The notes beneath the pieces were generated by a model. The model was not told where the DNA came from, ran no database searches, and saw only the letters and a list, made by a program, of their open reading frames with translations. Source: Cellulomonas wangleii (GTDB lineage Bacteria; Actinomycetota; Actinomycetes; Actinomycetales; Cellulomonadaceae). Taken from it: a DNA stretch of 64,000 bases. The position numbers and the translations under genes were made by a program. Where the stretch lies: the NCBI RefSeq assembly GCF_018388445.1, contig NZ_CP074405.1, positions 2,914,001-2,978,000 on the forward strand, read 5' to 3'. Positions within the stretch are counted from its first letter, which is position 1. Every line of letters starts with the position of its first letter. Positions 18,231 through 26,889 of this stretch are shown in pieces.

Positions 18231-20903
18231 TCAGGCGGCGCCGTGCGCCGTGAAGGTGCACCAGTTGACGAAGCCCGACGGGGACCGGCGGTCGATCTCG
18301 CCCCGCGCCCCGTGCAGGGCACGCGCCATCGTCTCCCCCGCCGCCAGCCGGCGGTGCAGGGCCAGCATGAGGTCGACGACCTCGACGTCCGGGACCGCGG
18401 CGATCGAGGCGACGACGCCGGCGGAGCCGCGGGAGAGCATCGCCGACACCAGCCCGAGCACCTCGTCACCCTCGTAGGCCACGTCCGCGCCGGAGTGGCA
18501 GGACGCGAGCACCAGCCGCCGCGGCGCCACGCCCGCGCGGTGCAGCTCCTGCACCGTGACCGGACCGTCGGCCAGCACGACCGACGAGAACATGGGGTTG
18601 TCCGAGCGCAGGGACCCGTGGCAGGCGAGGTGGGCCAGGTCCGCCGCGGCGATCGCCGCGACCACGTCCTCCGCGCGGCTGTCCCGCGCCCCGAGCACGC
18701 GCACGTCCCGGTGCAGCCGGCGCAGCGCCTCCACCTCGTCCTGCGCCCCGCGCAGGTCGGGGCCCGCGACCAGCACGGTCGGTGCCCCCGCGACGCGGCC
18801 GCGCTCGGTCGTCCGCAGCCACGCCGCCGCGGACGGCGCGACGGCGACCGGCACGTCGACCAGCGCGGACCAGGGCACGCCGTGCAGCGGGCCCACCGGG
18901 ACGACCACCAGCTCGGCGTCCGGCGGCAGCGCCAACGGGGCGAGGAGCATCGCGCGCAGCGCGACCAGGCGCAGGTCGGCGCTCGTCCGCGCCGCCTCGG
19001 CCGCGGCCGCGCTGCTCGGGTCGACGAGCCTCCGCAGCGCGAACACCAGCGCCCGCAGGGCGTCGGTCACGTCCGACTCGACCGCGCCCAGGTCGACCAC
19101 CCGCGTCCTGCCCTCGCCGACCACGACGGCCACGAGCCGGCCCGCGTAGCGGCCGTACTCCACGAGGTGCCTGCCGTCGAGCGCCCCGCGAAGGGCACCG
19201 GCCCGGGGCACGGGCCGCGCGGGACCGCGCACCGGGTCCGCGAGCCAGGCGGACCGCCGCACGTCGGCCGCGCCCTCGTCGTCCGCGACGATGACCGTGC
19301 GCTGCCGCCGCGCCCCCTGCGGAGCGGACGCCTGGCCGTTCCCCTCCGCGCTGCGGACGGGAACCTCGCCCCGGGGCAACTCGACCTCACCGGTCGACGC
19401 CTCCAGCCACAGTGCCGCCGCGCGGGTCTGCTCCATCCAGCGCAGCACCGCCGCCGGCGAGCCGCTGCGCACCACGACCTCGAGCCCGATCTCGCCCAGC
19501 TCCGCCCCGTGGCCGGAGGCGAGCGCCCGCAGCTCCATCGTCGGCAGCGCCGCACGGTGACGGGCGAGGTCCCGCAGCCCCGCCCGGCACTGCGCCAGCA
19601 GCTCGCCGTCCTGTCCCTGCAGGCGGGCCGCCAGCGCGGCCGCGACCCGGCCACGCAGACGCACCGACAGCGGGCCGCCCCGCGCCAGCTGCGCCGCCGC
19701 GGCGAACCGGGCCGCCGCACGGCGCCGGGCGCCGACCACCAGAGCCACCCGTCCTCCCACGAGGTGGCCCTCCGCCGCCGCCGACAGCTCGCCCGACCTG
19801 GCCAGCCGTGTCGCGGCCCGCTGCACCGAGTCCAGCTCGGCGACGCCGACGCGACCGAGCCGCGCGAGCGACCGGACCGCGACGAGCACGGCGACGTCGT
19901 AGGCACCGGGGCGCCGCTGACGCCGCGCACGGCCCCCTGCCGCGAGCGCGTGCTCGGCCGCGCCGTGCGGGTCACCGGCGAGGAGCAGCGTCTCGGCCAG
20001 CGAGATCCGTGCGTCGACCTCCACCAGGTCGGCGCCCGCCGCCGTCAGCTCGTCGATCGCGCGACGCCCGGCCGCTGCCGCCTCGGGGAGCAGCCGCAGC
20101 TCCCGCATCGCCTCGGCGTACCCGAGGTAGTACTCCACCGGGGACTGCCCGGCGTCCCTCGACGCGCGCGCCGCCGCCTCCAGGTCGCGCAACCCGTCCG
20201 CGGGCCGGCCGGTGTGGACCGCGATCAGCGCCCGCGTCAGGTACGGCCACGCCCGCAGCGCCGGGCCCAGCCGGGCGGCCCCCTCGACGGCGAGCTGGAC
20301 CCAGCGCGCCGCCTCGGCGTACTGCGCCTTGCTGACCAGGACGACCGCGAGGTTGTTGGCCGCCCGCACCGCGTCGGGCCCACCGGCCACCGCGTGCCGG
20401 GCCACGGCGCGGTAGCGCTCCTCGGCCTGCACGAGCCGTCCCGCGTTGTGGTCCATGACGCCCAGCTGGAGCTGGAGCCGTGCGTCGAGCCCCTCCAGGA
20501 CCGGGTCGCCGGCCACCAGCTGGACGACGGACAGCGCCGCGAGCGCGTCGGCCCGCGCCTGCGCCGTCCTGCCGAGCTCGAGCCGCGCGACCGACCGGCT
20601 GGCCAGCACCCACGCCTCGACCGGCGCGAGCCGGGCACGTCGGGCGACCCTCGCGGCCTCGCCCAGGAGGCGCTCGGCCGACGCCGGGTCGCCGTCGTGA
20701 CGGTGGACCACCCCGACCGCGCGCAGGCCCCACGCCAGCGCCTCCGGCTCGCCGAGGGCGCGTGCACCGGCCACGACCCGTGCCGCCTGCACCCGAGCCG
20801 CGTCCGGATCGGTGTCGAGCGTGGAGCGCAGCGCCCGCGCGTCGCGCAGCAGCCGGGCGCGCGCGTCATCACCGACGGGCTCGGACGGCGTCTGCTGCGA
20901 CAC
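18231..20903 (-). CDS. TPR-CHAT caspase-like protease
   Basis: 890-aa protein with two parts. Residues about 25-560 are Ala/Leu/Arg-rich helical repeats of TPR type (for example the segment around GDPASAERLLGEAARVARRA). The C terminus is a CHAT domain (caspase HetF-associated) with the catalytic dyad visible: His762 in HLACHGSLRSDNP and Cys802 in LVLASCHSGAD. There is no signal peptide or membrane span, so it should act in the cytoplasm on a protein substrate. I use GTG at 20903; longer openings run into the divergent S8 gene, and a TACCAT -10 lies six bases upstream, suggesting a leaderless message. Head to head with an S8 protease, sigma factor and small protein. Confidence 0.9.
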   Translation of the reverse strand: MSQQTPSEPVGDDARARLLRDARALRSTLDTDPDAARVQAARVVAGARALGEPEALAWGLRAVGVVHRHDGDPASAERLLGEAARVARRARLAPVEAWVLASRSVARLELGRTAQARADALAALSVVQLVAGDPVLEGLDARLQLQLGVMDHNAGRLVQAEERYRAVARHAVAGGPDAVRAANNLAVVLVSKAQYAEAARWVQLAVEGAARLGPALRAWPYLTRALIAVHTGRPADGLRDLEAAARASRDAGQSPVEYYLGYAEAMRELRLLPEAAAAGRRAIDELTAAGADLVEVDARISLAETLLLAGDPHGAAEHALAAGGRARRQRRPGAYDVAVLVAVRSLARLGRVGVAELDSVQRAATRLARSGELSAAAEGHLVGGRVALVVGARRRAAARFAAAAQLARGGPLSVRLRGRVAAALAARLQGQDGELLAQCRAGLRDLARHRAALPTMELRALASGHGAELGEIGLEVVVRSGSPAAVLRWMEQTRAAALWLEASTGEVELPRGEVPVRSAEGNGQASAPQGARRQRTVIVADDEGAADVRRSAWLADPVRGPARPVPRAGALRGALDGRHLVEYGRYAGRLVAVVVGEGRTRVVDLGAVESDVTDALRALVFALRRLVDPSSAAAAEAARTSADLRLVALRAMLLAPLALPPDAELVVVPVGPLHGVPWSALVDVPVAVAPSAAAWLRTTERGRVAGAPTVLVAGPDLRGAQDEVEALRRLHRDVRVLGARDSRAEDVVAAIAAADLAHLACHGSLRSDNPMFSSVVLADGPVTVQELHRAGVAPRRLVLASCHSGADVAYEGDEVLGLVSAMLSRGSAGVVASIAAVPDVEVVDLMLALHRRLAAGETMARALHGARGEIDRRSPSGFVNWCTFTAHGAA

Positions 20904-20909
20904 CCTCGG

Positions 20910-20915
20910 ATGGTA
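20910..20915 (-). promoter_or_regulatory. -10 element of the CHAT gene (leaderless)
   Basis: TACCAT on the minus strand, six bases from the GTG start at 20903, with no clear -35 and no ribosome site. The spacing is what leaderless actinobacterial messages show. Confidence 0.4.
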
Positions 20916-20988
20916 GGGCGACGGTGTATCACGGGGGCACGTCGCCCACTCCTCGGGCTGGACCCACCCCGAGGACGAGGAGCCCGAC

Positions 20989-22434
20989 GTGACGCGATTC
21001 CCCGACCGACCTGCCGGTCGACCGTTCCGTGACGAGTACGACGGCCGCCTCACCGGCCGCACCGGCCCGGCGGCGCGGGTCGCCGCGCCCGCCTCCCGCG
21101 CGGCGGCTCGACCGGCACCCGACTACGTGGCCGGGCTGAGGCCGGACCTGGATCCGGGCGGGGGCACCGCGGACGTGCGGGCACGACGTGACGCGGTCGT
21201 CGCGCGGCTCCAGGACGGGTGGTCGCAGCGGGGTGAGGAGCTGGAGGTCGTGCGCAACCGCCACGGGTCGGACGTCTTCCCCGTCGTCGGGGAGCTCCTC
21301 GTCGCGCCCTCGACGTGGCAGGACATCCGCGCGGAGGCCACGGCCGCCGGGGTCGAGGAGGTCGACCTGGGCCACCCCGAGCTCGCCGGACGCGTGGTCC
21401 GGCTGCGCGCCCGCGACCCACGGCGCGCACGCCGCCTGAGCGGTCTGGTGAGCTCGCTGCGGGCACGCGGCCACGCCGTGTCGCCGTCCTACGTGACCCC
21501 GCTGGGCGGGGGCCCGATCATGAAGCCCACGTCGGGGGCCTTCGCACCGCAGGTGGCGACGTTCGGGGAGTACGCGCAGGACGGCCCCCGCCACGGCGAC
21601 GGTGTCGTCGTCTCCGTGATCGACACCGGGATCACGGCGGAGGACCGCGCGGACGGCTGGCTCGCCGCCGTGGGTCGGGTCGCCGCCGACGACGACGCCA
21701 CCCACGACGCGGAGACGAACGTCGACCCGCTCGACGCCGAGCCCCACGATGGCTACCTCGACGTCTACGCCGGCCACGGCACCTTCGTCGCGGGCATCGT
21801 CGCCCAGGTGGCACCGGGGGCGGAGATCCGGGTGTACAAGGCCGTCGGGCCCGGTGGCGCGGGCAGCGAGCTCGACGTCGCGTGCGCGCTCATCCGGGCC
21901 GTCCGCGACGGTGCGCACGTCGTCAACCTGTCGCTGGGGACGCAGACGCTGTTCGACGAGCCGTCGCTGCCGCTCGGTGCGGCCCTCGACGTGGTGCGTG
22001 AGATCGAGGACGACCGGGGCTGGCAGAGCGTCATCGTCTCGTCGGCGGGCAACTACGGCGACGACACGCCCACGTGGCCCGCCGCGTTCGGGCGGGTCGT
22101 CGCCGTCGGCGGTCTGACCGCGGACCTGCGCCCCACGACCTGGTCGAGCCGTGGCTCATGGGTGGACCTCTCCGCTGTCGGCGAGGGCGTGCTGTCCACG
22201 TTCGTCCAGGGACGGCAGAACCCGGCGTTCGGCGCGGACCCGAAGGACTTCGGCCCCAGCTCCTTCGCGCGCTGGGTCGGCACGTCGTTCGCCGCACCCC
22301 AGGTGTCGGGCGCGGTCGCCCGGACGATGACCGAGCTGGGGGTGGACGGGCCCCGGGCGGTCCACGCGCTCCTCGCCGCCGGCAAGCCCGTCGCCGGCTT
22401 CGGCAAGGCACTGCAGATCCTGCCGGGAGCCTGA
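20989..22434 (+). CDS. subtilisin-like serine protease (S8), cytoplasmic
   Basis: 481-aa S8 peptidase. The catalytic triad is complete: Asp212 in VVVSVIDTGI, His263 in YAGHGTFVAGIV, Ser433 in VGTSFAAPQVSG, with the oxyanion Asn355 in SSAGNYG. The first 190 residues are polar and charged, with no signal peptide or membrane segment, so unlike most subtilisins it should stay inside the cell or need another exit. GTG at 20989 follows GAGGACGAGGAG. A 7-bp hairpin (20951-20957 with 20968-20974) reaches into that ribosome site. Divergent from the TPR-CHAT gene; 73 bases before the sigma factor. Confidence 0.93.
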   Translation: MTRFPDRPAGRPFRDEYDGRLTGRTGPAARVAAPASRAAARPAPDYVAGLRPDLDPGGGTADVRARRDAVVARLQDGWSQRGEELEVVRNRHGSDVFPVVGELLVAPSTWQDIRAEATAAGVEEVDLGHPELAGRVVRLRARDPRRARRLSGLVSSLRARGHAVSPSYVTPLGGGPIMKPTSGAFAPQVATFGEYAQDGPRHGDGVVVSVIDTGITAEDRADGWLAAVGRVAADDDATHDAETNVDPLDAEPHDGYLDVYAGHGTFVAGIVAQVAPGAEIRVYKAVGPGGAGSELDVACALIRAVRDGAHVVNLSLGTQTLFDEPSLPLGAALDVVREIEDDRGWQSVIVSSAGNYGDDTPTWPAAFGRVVAVGGLTADLRPTTWSSRGSWVDLSAVGEGVLSTFVQGRQNPAFGADPKDFGPSSFARWVGTSFAAPQVSGAVARTMTELGVDGPRAVHALLAAGKPVAGFGKALQILPGA

Positions 22435-22507
22435 CGTGCTGGGCACCTGCCTCGCGGAGCGCCATGATGGCCTTCGGGACAAATCCGACAGGCGAGGGGG
22501 CCGTGCC

Positions 22508-23149
22508 GTGAGCAGCCGACAACAGCTGGGCGGACCGTACGACGAACGGACCGCGACCCAGCTCGTCGCGGGCGCCCTCGTGGGCGACGAGGGATCGTGG
22601 TCCGAGATCGTCCGGCGGCACGCGAACCTCGTGATGGCACGGGTCCGGCAGTTCCGTCTCAGCCCGCAGCAGGCCGAGGACGTCGCGCAGACCGTGTGGC
22701 TCAACCTCCTCGAGCACCTCGGTGACCTGCGCGAGCCGGAGGCGCTGCCGGGCTGGATCGCGACCGCGACGCGGCACGAGTGCATCCGCACCGCGAACCT
22801 CTCCCGCCGGTCCGTCCCGGTCGACCCGACGACCGGGCGTCTCGACGCGCAGGACGACACCGAACCGGACAGCGACCTCCTGCGCGACGAGCGTCACGCG
22901 GCCCTGCGCGCCGGCCTGGCCGAGCTGCCCGCGCACCAGCGCGACCTGCTGCTCATGCTGTCGACCGATCCGCCCCCCAGCTACCAGGACGTGTCCGCGC
23001 GCCTGGGCATCCCGGTCGGGTCGATCGGACCGACCCGGCAGCGCGGCCTCGCCCGGCTCCGCCGGACGGACGCCATCCGCACCTACCTCGCGACGCCCGC
23101 CGGCGTCGTGGCACGTGAAGGAGGCCACGATGTCCTGGCACTCGGATGA
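22508..23149 (+). CDS. ECF-like sigma-70 factor
   Basis: 213-aa RNA polymerase sigma factor with regions 2 and 4 only. Region 2 (about residues 20-90) includes QAEDVAQTVWLNLLEHL and PGWIATATRHECIR; region 4 (about 140-190) includes LPAHQRDLLLML and the helix-turn-helix SYQDVSARLGIPVGSIGPTR. GTG at 22508, preceded by GAGGGGG. Its last 20 bases overlap the start of the next gene, as commonly seen with sigma/anti-sigma pairs. Target promoters are unknown; no zinc anti-sigma or membrane anti-sigma is nearby. Confidence 0.9.
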   Translation: MSSRQQLGGPYDERTATQLVAGALVGDEGSWSEIVRRHANLVMARVRQFRLSPQQAEDVAQTVWLNLLEHLGDLREPEALPGWIATATRHECIRTANLSRRSVPVDPTTGRLDAQDDTEPDSDLLRDERHAALRAGLAELPAHQRDLLLMLSTDPPPSYQDVSARLGIPVGSIGPTRQRGLARLRRTDAIRTYLATPAGVVAREGGHDVLALG

Positions 23150-23654
23150 CCTGGGCCTCCCCCAGCCCCGACCGGCGGACGCCTGGGAGAACGACGAGGT
23201 GCTCGCCGCCGACCTCGCCCGCGCGGTCGCGACCGAGGAGACGCTCCGTCGCGTCACCTCCGCCGCGTCGACGGCGTTCGTCGCCCACCGCGGCATGCTC
23301 GCGCTGCGCGAGGAGCTGGCGACCGACCTGCTGCTCCTCTCCCTCGTCCACGACTCGTGCGCCGAGGACCGGCTGTCGGGCGTCCGCGACCGCACCGGCC
23401 GACCCTCGCGGACCCTCGTCTTCGAGGGGGACGGCGTCGGGGTCGAGGTGGAGCTCACCGACGGGCTGATCGAGGGTCAGCTGATCCCGGCGCGGCCCGG
23501 CCGCGTCGAGCTGCGCCGACCCGACGGCGGCGTCGGGGGTGTCGAGACCGACGAGGTGGGCTACTTCCGCCTCGAGGCCCGGACCGAGGGGCCGGTCCGC
23601 CTCGTCTGCGAGACCACGGACGGCACGTGCGTGACCGAATGGCTGCCCTGGTGA
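23130..23654 (+). CDS. unknown protein overlapping the sigma gene
   Basis: 174-aa protein I do not recognise. Residues about 25-70 look helical and leucine/alanine-rich; residues about 80-174 look beta-rich, with LIEGQLIPARPGRVELRRP and ETDEVGYFRLEA resembling small beta-sandwich (carboxypeptidase-regulatory-like) folds. Three cysteines, no signal peptide, no membrane span. ATG at 23130 with GGAGG upstream, inside the sigma gene. By position it could be a soluble anti-sigma, a protease substrate or an effector. Followed by two strong hairpins. Confidence 0.8.
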   Translation: MSWHSDDLGLPQPRPADAWENDEVLAADLARAVATEETLRRVTSAASTAFVAHRGMLALREELATDLLLLSLVHDSCAEDRLSGVRDRTGRPSRTLVFEGDGVGVEVELTDGLIEGQLIPARPGRVELRRPDGGVGGVETDEVGYFRLEARTEGPVRLVCETTDGTCVTEWLPW

Positions 23655-23661
23655 GGGGCTG

Positions 23662-23683
23662 ACGCACCGGTTCGCCGGTGCGT
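23662..23683 (+). terminator. small hairpin after the accessory operon
   Basis: Perfect 9-bp stem (23662-23670 with 23675-23683) capped by TTCG, eight bases after the stop of the 174-aa gene. First of three hairpins in the convergent gap. Confidence 0.5.
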
Positions 23684-23686
23684 GCG

Positions 23687-23719
23687 CAGGGCCCGGTCCG
23701 CAGGGGGGACCGGGCCCTG
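23687..23719 (+). terminator. terminator of the accessory operon
   Basis: Perfect 13-bp inverted repeat (23687-23699 with 23707-23719), seven-base loop, in the gap between the converging 174-aa gene and rplA. It can serve plus-strand transcription and back up the rplA terminator. Confidence 0.65.
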
Positions 23720-23758
23720 TCGCGCTGCCGCCAGGGCACGGGACGCCGGCCCGGACGC

Positions 23759-23796
23759 ACGACGGCCCGGCACCCTCGCGGGTGCCGGGCCGTCGT
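23759..23796 (-). terminator. terminator after rplA
   Basis: Perfect 17-bp inverted repeat (23759-23775 with 23780-23796) around a TCGC loop, 20 bases beyond the rplA stop. It separates rplKA from the accessory island. Confidence 0.75.
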
Positions 23797-23815
23797 CGCG
23801 CGGTGGGCGCGACCG

Positions 23816-24532
23816 TCAGGCCGCGTCCTCCTCCGTGAGGTTGCGCGTCTTGCTCTGGTCCAGCGGGATGCCGGGGCCGTTCGTGGTCGAGAGCGTCGCC
23901 TTGGTGATGTAGCGACCCTTCGACGCGGACGGCTTCAGACGCAGGATCTCGTCGAGCGCGGCGGCGTAGTTCTCCACCAGCGCGGTCTCCGAGAAGGAGG
24001 TCTTGCCGATGATGAAGTGCAGGTTCGCGTGCCGGTCGACACGGAACTCGATCTTGCCGCCCTTGATGTCGGACACGGCCTTGGCCACGTCCATCGTCAC
24101 CGTGCCGGTCTTCGGGTTCGGCATGAGGCCGCGGGGTCCGAGGACCTTGCCGAGGCGACCGACCTTGCCCATGAGGTCCGGCGTGGCGACGGCGGAGTCG
24201 AAGTCCGTCCAGCCGTCCGCGACCTTGGCGATGAGCTCGTCGCCACCGACCTCGTCGGCGCCGGCCGCGCGGGCCTGCTCGGCGCGCTCACCGGTGGCGA
24301 ACACGATGACGCGGGCCGTCTTGCCGGTGCCGTGGGGCAGGTTGACCGTGCCACGGACCATCTGGTCGGCCTTGCGGGGGTCGACACCGAGACGGAAGGC
24401 GACCTCGACGGTCGCGTCGTACTTGGTGGTCGACGTCTCCTTGGCGAGGCGCACGGCCTCCAGGGGGGCGTAGATCCGGCCGTCCTCGATCTTCTCGACG
24501 GCGGCGCGGTACGCCTTGCTGTGCTTGGGCAT
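23816..24532 (-). CDS. rplA: 50S ribosomal protein L1
   Basis: 238-aa L1 of the mobile stalk; in many bacteria it represses the rplK-rplA message. The signature [18 protein letters not shown] is near residue 130 and the opening [14 protein letters not shown] is normal. ATG at 24532. Second gene of rplK-rplA, 109 bases after rplK with an 11-bp hairpin between, and closed by the 23759-23796 terminator. Confidence 0.98.
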   Translation of the reverse strand: MPKHSKAYRAAVEKIEDGRIYAPLEAVRLAKETSTTKYDATVEVAFRLGVDPRKADQMVRGTVNLPHGTGKTARVIVFATGERAEQARAAGADEVGGDELIAKVADGWTDFDSAVATPDLMGKVGRLGKVLGPRGLMPNPKTGTVTMDVAKAVSDIKGGKIEFRVDRHANLHFIIGKTSFSETALVENYAAALDEILRLKPSASKGRYITKATLSTTNGPGIPLDQSKTRNLTEEDAA

Positions 24533-24595
24533 CTGCCTGTTCTCCTTCGTCAGCAGTCGTGGTCATGCGGGCCGCACACGGGCCCTGCCACCTGA

Positions 24596-24620
24596 CCGCC
24601 GGTGCGGGTCGCACCGGCGG
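24596..24620 (-). promoter_or_regulatory. hairpin between rplK and rplA
   Basis: Perfect 11-bp inverted repeat (24596-24606 with 24610-24620), three-base loop, just after the rplK stop. Same kind of intercistronic structure as in the rplJ-rplL and rpoB-rpoC gaps. Confidence 0.5.
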
Positions 24621-24641
24621 ACGTGTCGTGCGGGGGCTGGG

Positions 24642-25073
24642 TCAGCCCTCGACCTTGATCCCCATGGAACGCGCGGTCCCGGCGATGATCTTCTCCGCCG
24701 CGGCCAGGTCGTTCGCGTTGAGGTCCTCGAGCTTGGTGGTGGCGATCTCGCGCACCTGGTCGGCCGTCAGCGTCGCCACCTTGACGGTGTGCGGCGTCGG
24801 CGAGCCCTTGGCCACGCCCGCGGCCTTCTTGATCAGCTCGGCGGCCGGCGGCGTCTTCGTGATGAAGGTGAACGAGCGGTCCTCGTACACCGTGATCTCG
24901 ACGGGGATGACGTTGCCGCGCTGCGACTCCGTCGCCGCGTTGTACGCCTTGCAGAACTCCATGATGTTCACGCCGTGCTGACCGAGCGCGGGCCCGATCG
25001 GCGGCGCGGGGGTCGCCGCGCCGGCGTTGATCTGGAGCTTGATGAGGCCGGTGACCTTCTTCTTCGGGGGCAT
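24642..25073 (-). CDS. rplK: 50S ribosomal protein L11
   Basis: 143-aa L11 at the GTPase centre, binding 23S rRNA and needed for RelA sensing and thiopeptide action. The N-terminal proline-rich stretch [20 protein letters not shown] and the C-terminal [12 protein letters not shown] are characteristic. ATG at 25073. It lies 83 bases after nusG with a short hairpin in the gap. Confidence 0.98.
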   Translation of the reverse strand: MPPKKKVTGLIKLQINAGAATPAPPIGPALGQHGVNIMEFCKAYNAATESQRGNVIPVEITVYEDRSFTFITKTPPAAELIKKAAGVAKGSPTPHTVKVATLTADQVREIATTKLEDLNANDLAAAEKIIAGTARSMGIKVEG

Positions 25074-25129
25074 GATGCCTTCCGTTCCTTCTCGTGGGCC
25101 GACGCCATGGGCGATGACCCGGTTGCAGA

Positions 25130-25146
25130 GCCCCGCGGCGCGGGGC
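25130..25146 (-). promoter_or_regulatory. short hairpin between nusG and rplK
   Basis: 7-bp GC stem (25130-25136 with 25140-25146), three-base loop, 10 bases after the nusG stop, in the leader of rplK. It may be a weak attenuator; no L1 binding site was identified. Confidence 0.35.
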
Positions 25147-25156
25147 GGTCAGCAGG

Positions 25157-25993
25157 TCAGATCTTCGAGACCTGGCTGAAGGACAGCTCGACCGGGGTCT
25201 CCCGGCCGAAGAGGGAGACGAGGACCTTGAGCTTCTGGTTCTCGGGGTTGATCTCGGAGATCGTCGCGGGCAGCGTGTCGAACGGGCCGCCGTCGGTGAC
25301 GGTGACGGACTCGCCGACCGTGAAGTCGACCTCGACCGGCGTGCTGGCGGCCTTCGACGACTGCTGCGCGGGCATCTTGGACTCGATGGTCGGCGCGAGC
25401 ATCGAGAAGACCTCGTCGAGCGTCAGCGGCACGGGCTGGTGCGTGTGGCCGACGAACCCGGTGACGCCGGGCGTGTGGCGCACGGCGCCCCACGACTCGT
25501 CGGTGAGGTCCATGCGGACGAGGACGTAGCCGGGGATCCGGACGCGCTTGACGACCTTGCGCTGCGCGTTCTTGATCTCGACGACCTCCTCCATGGGGAC
25601 CTCCACCTGGTGGATGTAGTCCTCCATGTTGAGGCTCTGGGTGCGCGACTCGAGGTTCGCCTTCACCCGGTTCTCGTAGCCCGCGTAGGAGTGGATGACG
25701 TACCAGTCACCGGGCAGCCGGCGCAGCTTGGCCTTGAACGCGGCGACCGGGTCCTCGTCGGGGTCGATCTCGTCGTCCGCCGCGACGGGCGCGGCGTCGT
25801 CGGCGTCGTCGGCGTCGTCGTCGGCGGCGTCGGCGGCGTCGTCCTCGGTGGTCTCCTCGGCGACGTCGCCGGCCTCCGTGTCGTCGACCTCGTCACCCGC
25901 GGTCGCCTCGACGGCCTCGACCGACGCCAGGGCGTCCGCCAGCTCGGCCTCGGCGCCCGGCGTGGGCTCCTGCGACTCCTGCGACACGTGCAA
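25157..25993 (-). CDS. nusG: transcription factor NusG
   Basis: 278-aa NusG, bridging RNA polymerase and Rho or the ribosome. The NGN domain starts near residue 90 ([20 protein letters not shown]) with [11 protein letters not shown]; the C-terminal KOW part has [21 protein letters not shown]. The first 85 residues are a very acidic Asp/Ala tail, encoded by repeated GCGTCG-type triplets, as often seen in actinobacterial NusG. TTG at 25993 is used; GTG at 25987 is an alternative. Confidence 0.97.
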   Translation of the reverse strand: MHVSQESQEPTPGAEAELADALASVEAVEATAGDEVDDTEAGDVAEETTEDDAADAADDDADDADDAAPVAADDEIDPDEDPVAAFKAKLRRLPGDWYVIHSYAGYENRVKANLESRTQSLNMEDYIHQVEVPMEEVVEIKNAQRKVVKRVRIPGYVLVRMDLTDESWGAVRHTPGVTGFVGHTHQPVPLTLDEVFSMLAPTIESKMPAQQSSKAASTPVEVDFTVGESVTVTDGGPFDTLPATISEINPENQKLKVLVSLFGRETPVELSFSQVSKI

Positions 25994-26012
25994 CCTGCTT
26001 TCTCCGTGGTGG

Positions 26013-26030
26013 GCCGGCGTGCGCGCCGGC
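26013..26030 (-). promoter_or_regulatory. short hairpin between secE and nusG
   Basis: 7-bp stem gccggcg/cgccggc (26013-26019 with 26024-26030), TGCG loop, 20 bases before the nusG start. It belongs to the set of intercistronic hairpins in this cluster; function unknown. Confidence 0.35.
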
Positions 26031-26087
26031 GGTGCGCGGCTCGCCCCGCGCGGGTGGGGTGGTCGCCGGCTCAGGGGCCGGCGGGCG

Positions 26088-26369
26088 TCACCCGAAGATC
26101 AAGAACGTCAGCTTCCCGATGCCCAGGTCGATCAGCGTGACGAAGAGCATGACGACCGTGACGAACACGAGCACGACGCCCGTGTAGGTGACGAGCTCGT
26201 GCCGCGTGGGCCGGACGACCTTCTTGAGCTCGGCCACGACCTGGCGCACGAAGAGGGCGATGCGCGCGAAGAACCCGCGCTTCTCCTCACCGCGACGCGG
26301 CGCGTGCTCGCTCCTGCTGGCGGCCGAGCCCTCGGCGTCGGACGCCGCGGCGGCAGCGGTATCGCTCAC
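26088..26369 (-). CDS. secE: preprotein translocase subunit SecE
   Basis: 93-aa SecE, which clamps SecY in the membrane. Polar N terminus, then the amphipathic helix [21 protein letters not shown] and a single membrane span [23 protein letters not shown] start at 26369; longer in-frame openings would run through the tRNA-Trp gene. Between tRNA-Trp and nusG, as is usual. Confidence 0.97.
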   Translation of the reverse strand: MSDTAAAAASDAEGSAASRSEHAPRRGEEKRGFFARIALFVRQVVAELKKVVRPTRHELVTYTGVVLVFVTVVMLFVTLIDLGIGKLTFLIFG

Positions 26370-26527
26370 GTCAGGCCCCTGTCTCGTCGTCGTGCGGCAC
26401 CCGGACGGGCGCCGCGGTTCGCGGACGCACGGGCTCACCGACGCGACGCGCCGGACCGACCGGCGGTCCTGCTCACGACGCCGACCCGGACCTCGGGGGA
26501 TCCCGAGGTCGGGCCGGTCCGCGTGCG

Positions 26528-26600
26528 CAGGGCAGACAGGACTCGAACCTGCAACCTGCGGTTTTGGAGACCGCTGCGCTACCAATTGCGCCACTGCCCT
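26528..26600 (-). tRNA. tRNA-Trp (CCA anticodon)
   Basis: 73-nt cloverleaf on the minus strand: 7-bp acceptor AGGGCAG/CTGCCCT, anticodon loop CTCCAAA with anticodon CCA, T-arm GGTTCGAGTCC. The 3' CCA is not encoded. Upstream of secE and probably on the same transcript. Confidence 0.96.
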
Positions 26601-26700
26601 ACGACGGCCTGGTCACCATGACCCCGCGCACCAGTGCACCGAGCTGGGGGCTCGGCTCCGGGCGTGCTTGATCATGGCGGACGTCAACCGCCGGTGGACC

Positions 26701-26730
26701 ACTGTACGCGACGCCGGGCGCGGGGTCGAA
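26701..26730 (-). promoter_or_regulatory. candidate promoter of tRNA-Trp and secE
   Basis: Minus strand -35 TTCGAC (26725-26730), 18-base spacer, -10 TACAGT (26701-26706), about 100 bases upstream of tRNA-Trp. The rest of the gap to aspC at 26890 shows no clear feature. Confidence 0.5.
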
Positions 26731-26889
26731 CCCGTCCCGGGACGCCGACGGCGCCGCGCGCGCCGGCCCCGCTCGGCGACGCCCCACGGGCCGGTGCACG
26801 TCACCCGCACGGACGACACCGGGCACCGGCGTACCACCCCGTGATATCCGTTGGCCGTGCACCCGCCGGGCTCTGCGAGGATGGGGCCC

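Noticed and set aside
25790..25900. Regular GCGTCGTCGGCG-like repeats, possible microsatellite or CRISPR
   Set aside because: They encode the acidic Asp/Ala tail of NusG in frame; there are no spacers.
26088..26594. Longer secE start, giving 168 residues
   Set aside because: The extra part would be translated through tRNA-Trp; GTG at 26369 gives normal SecE length.
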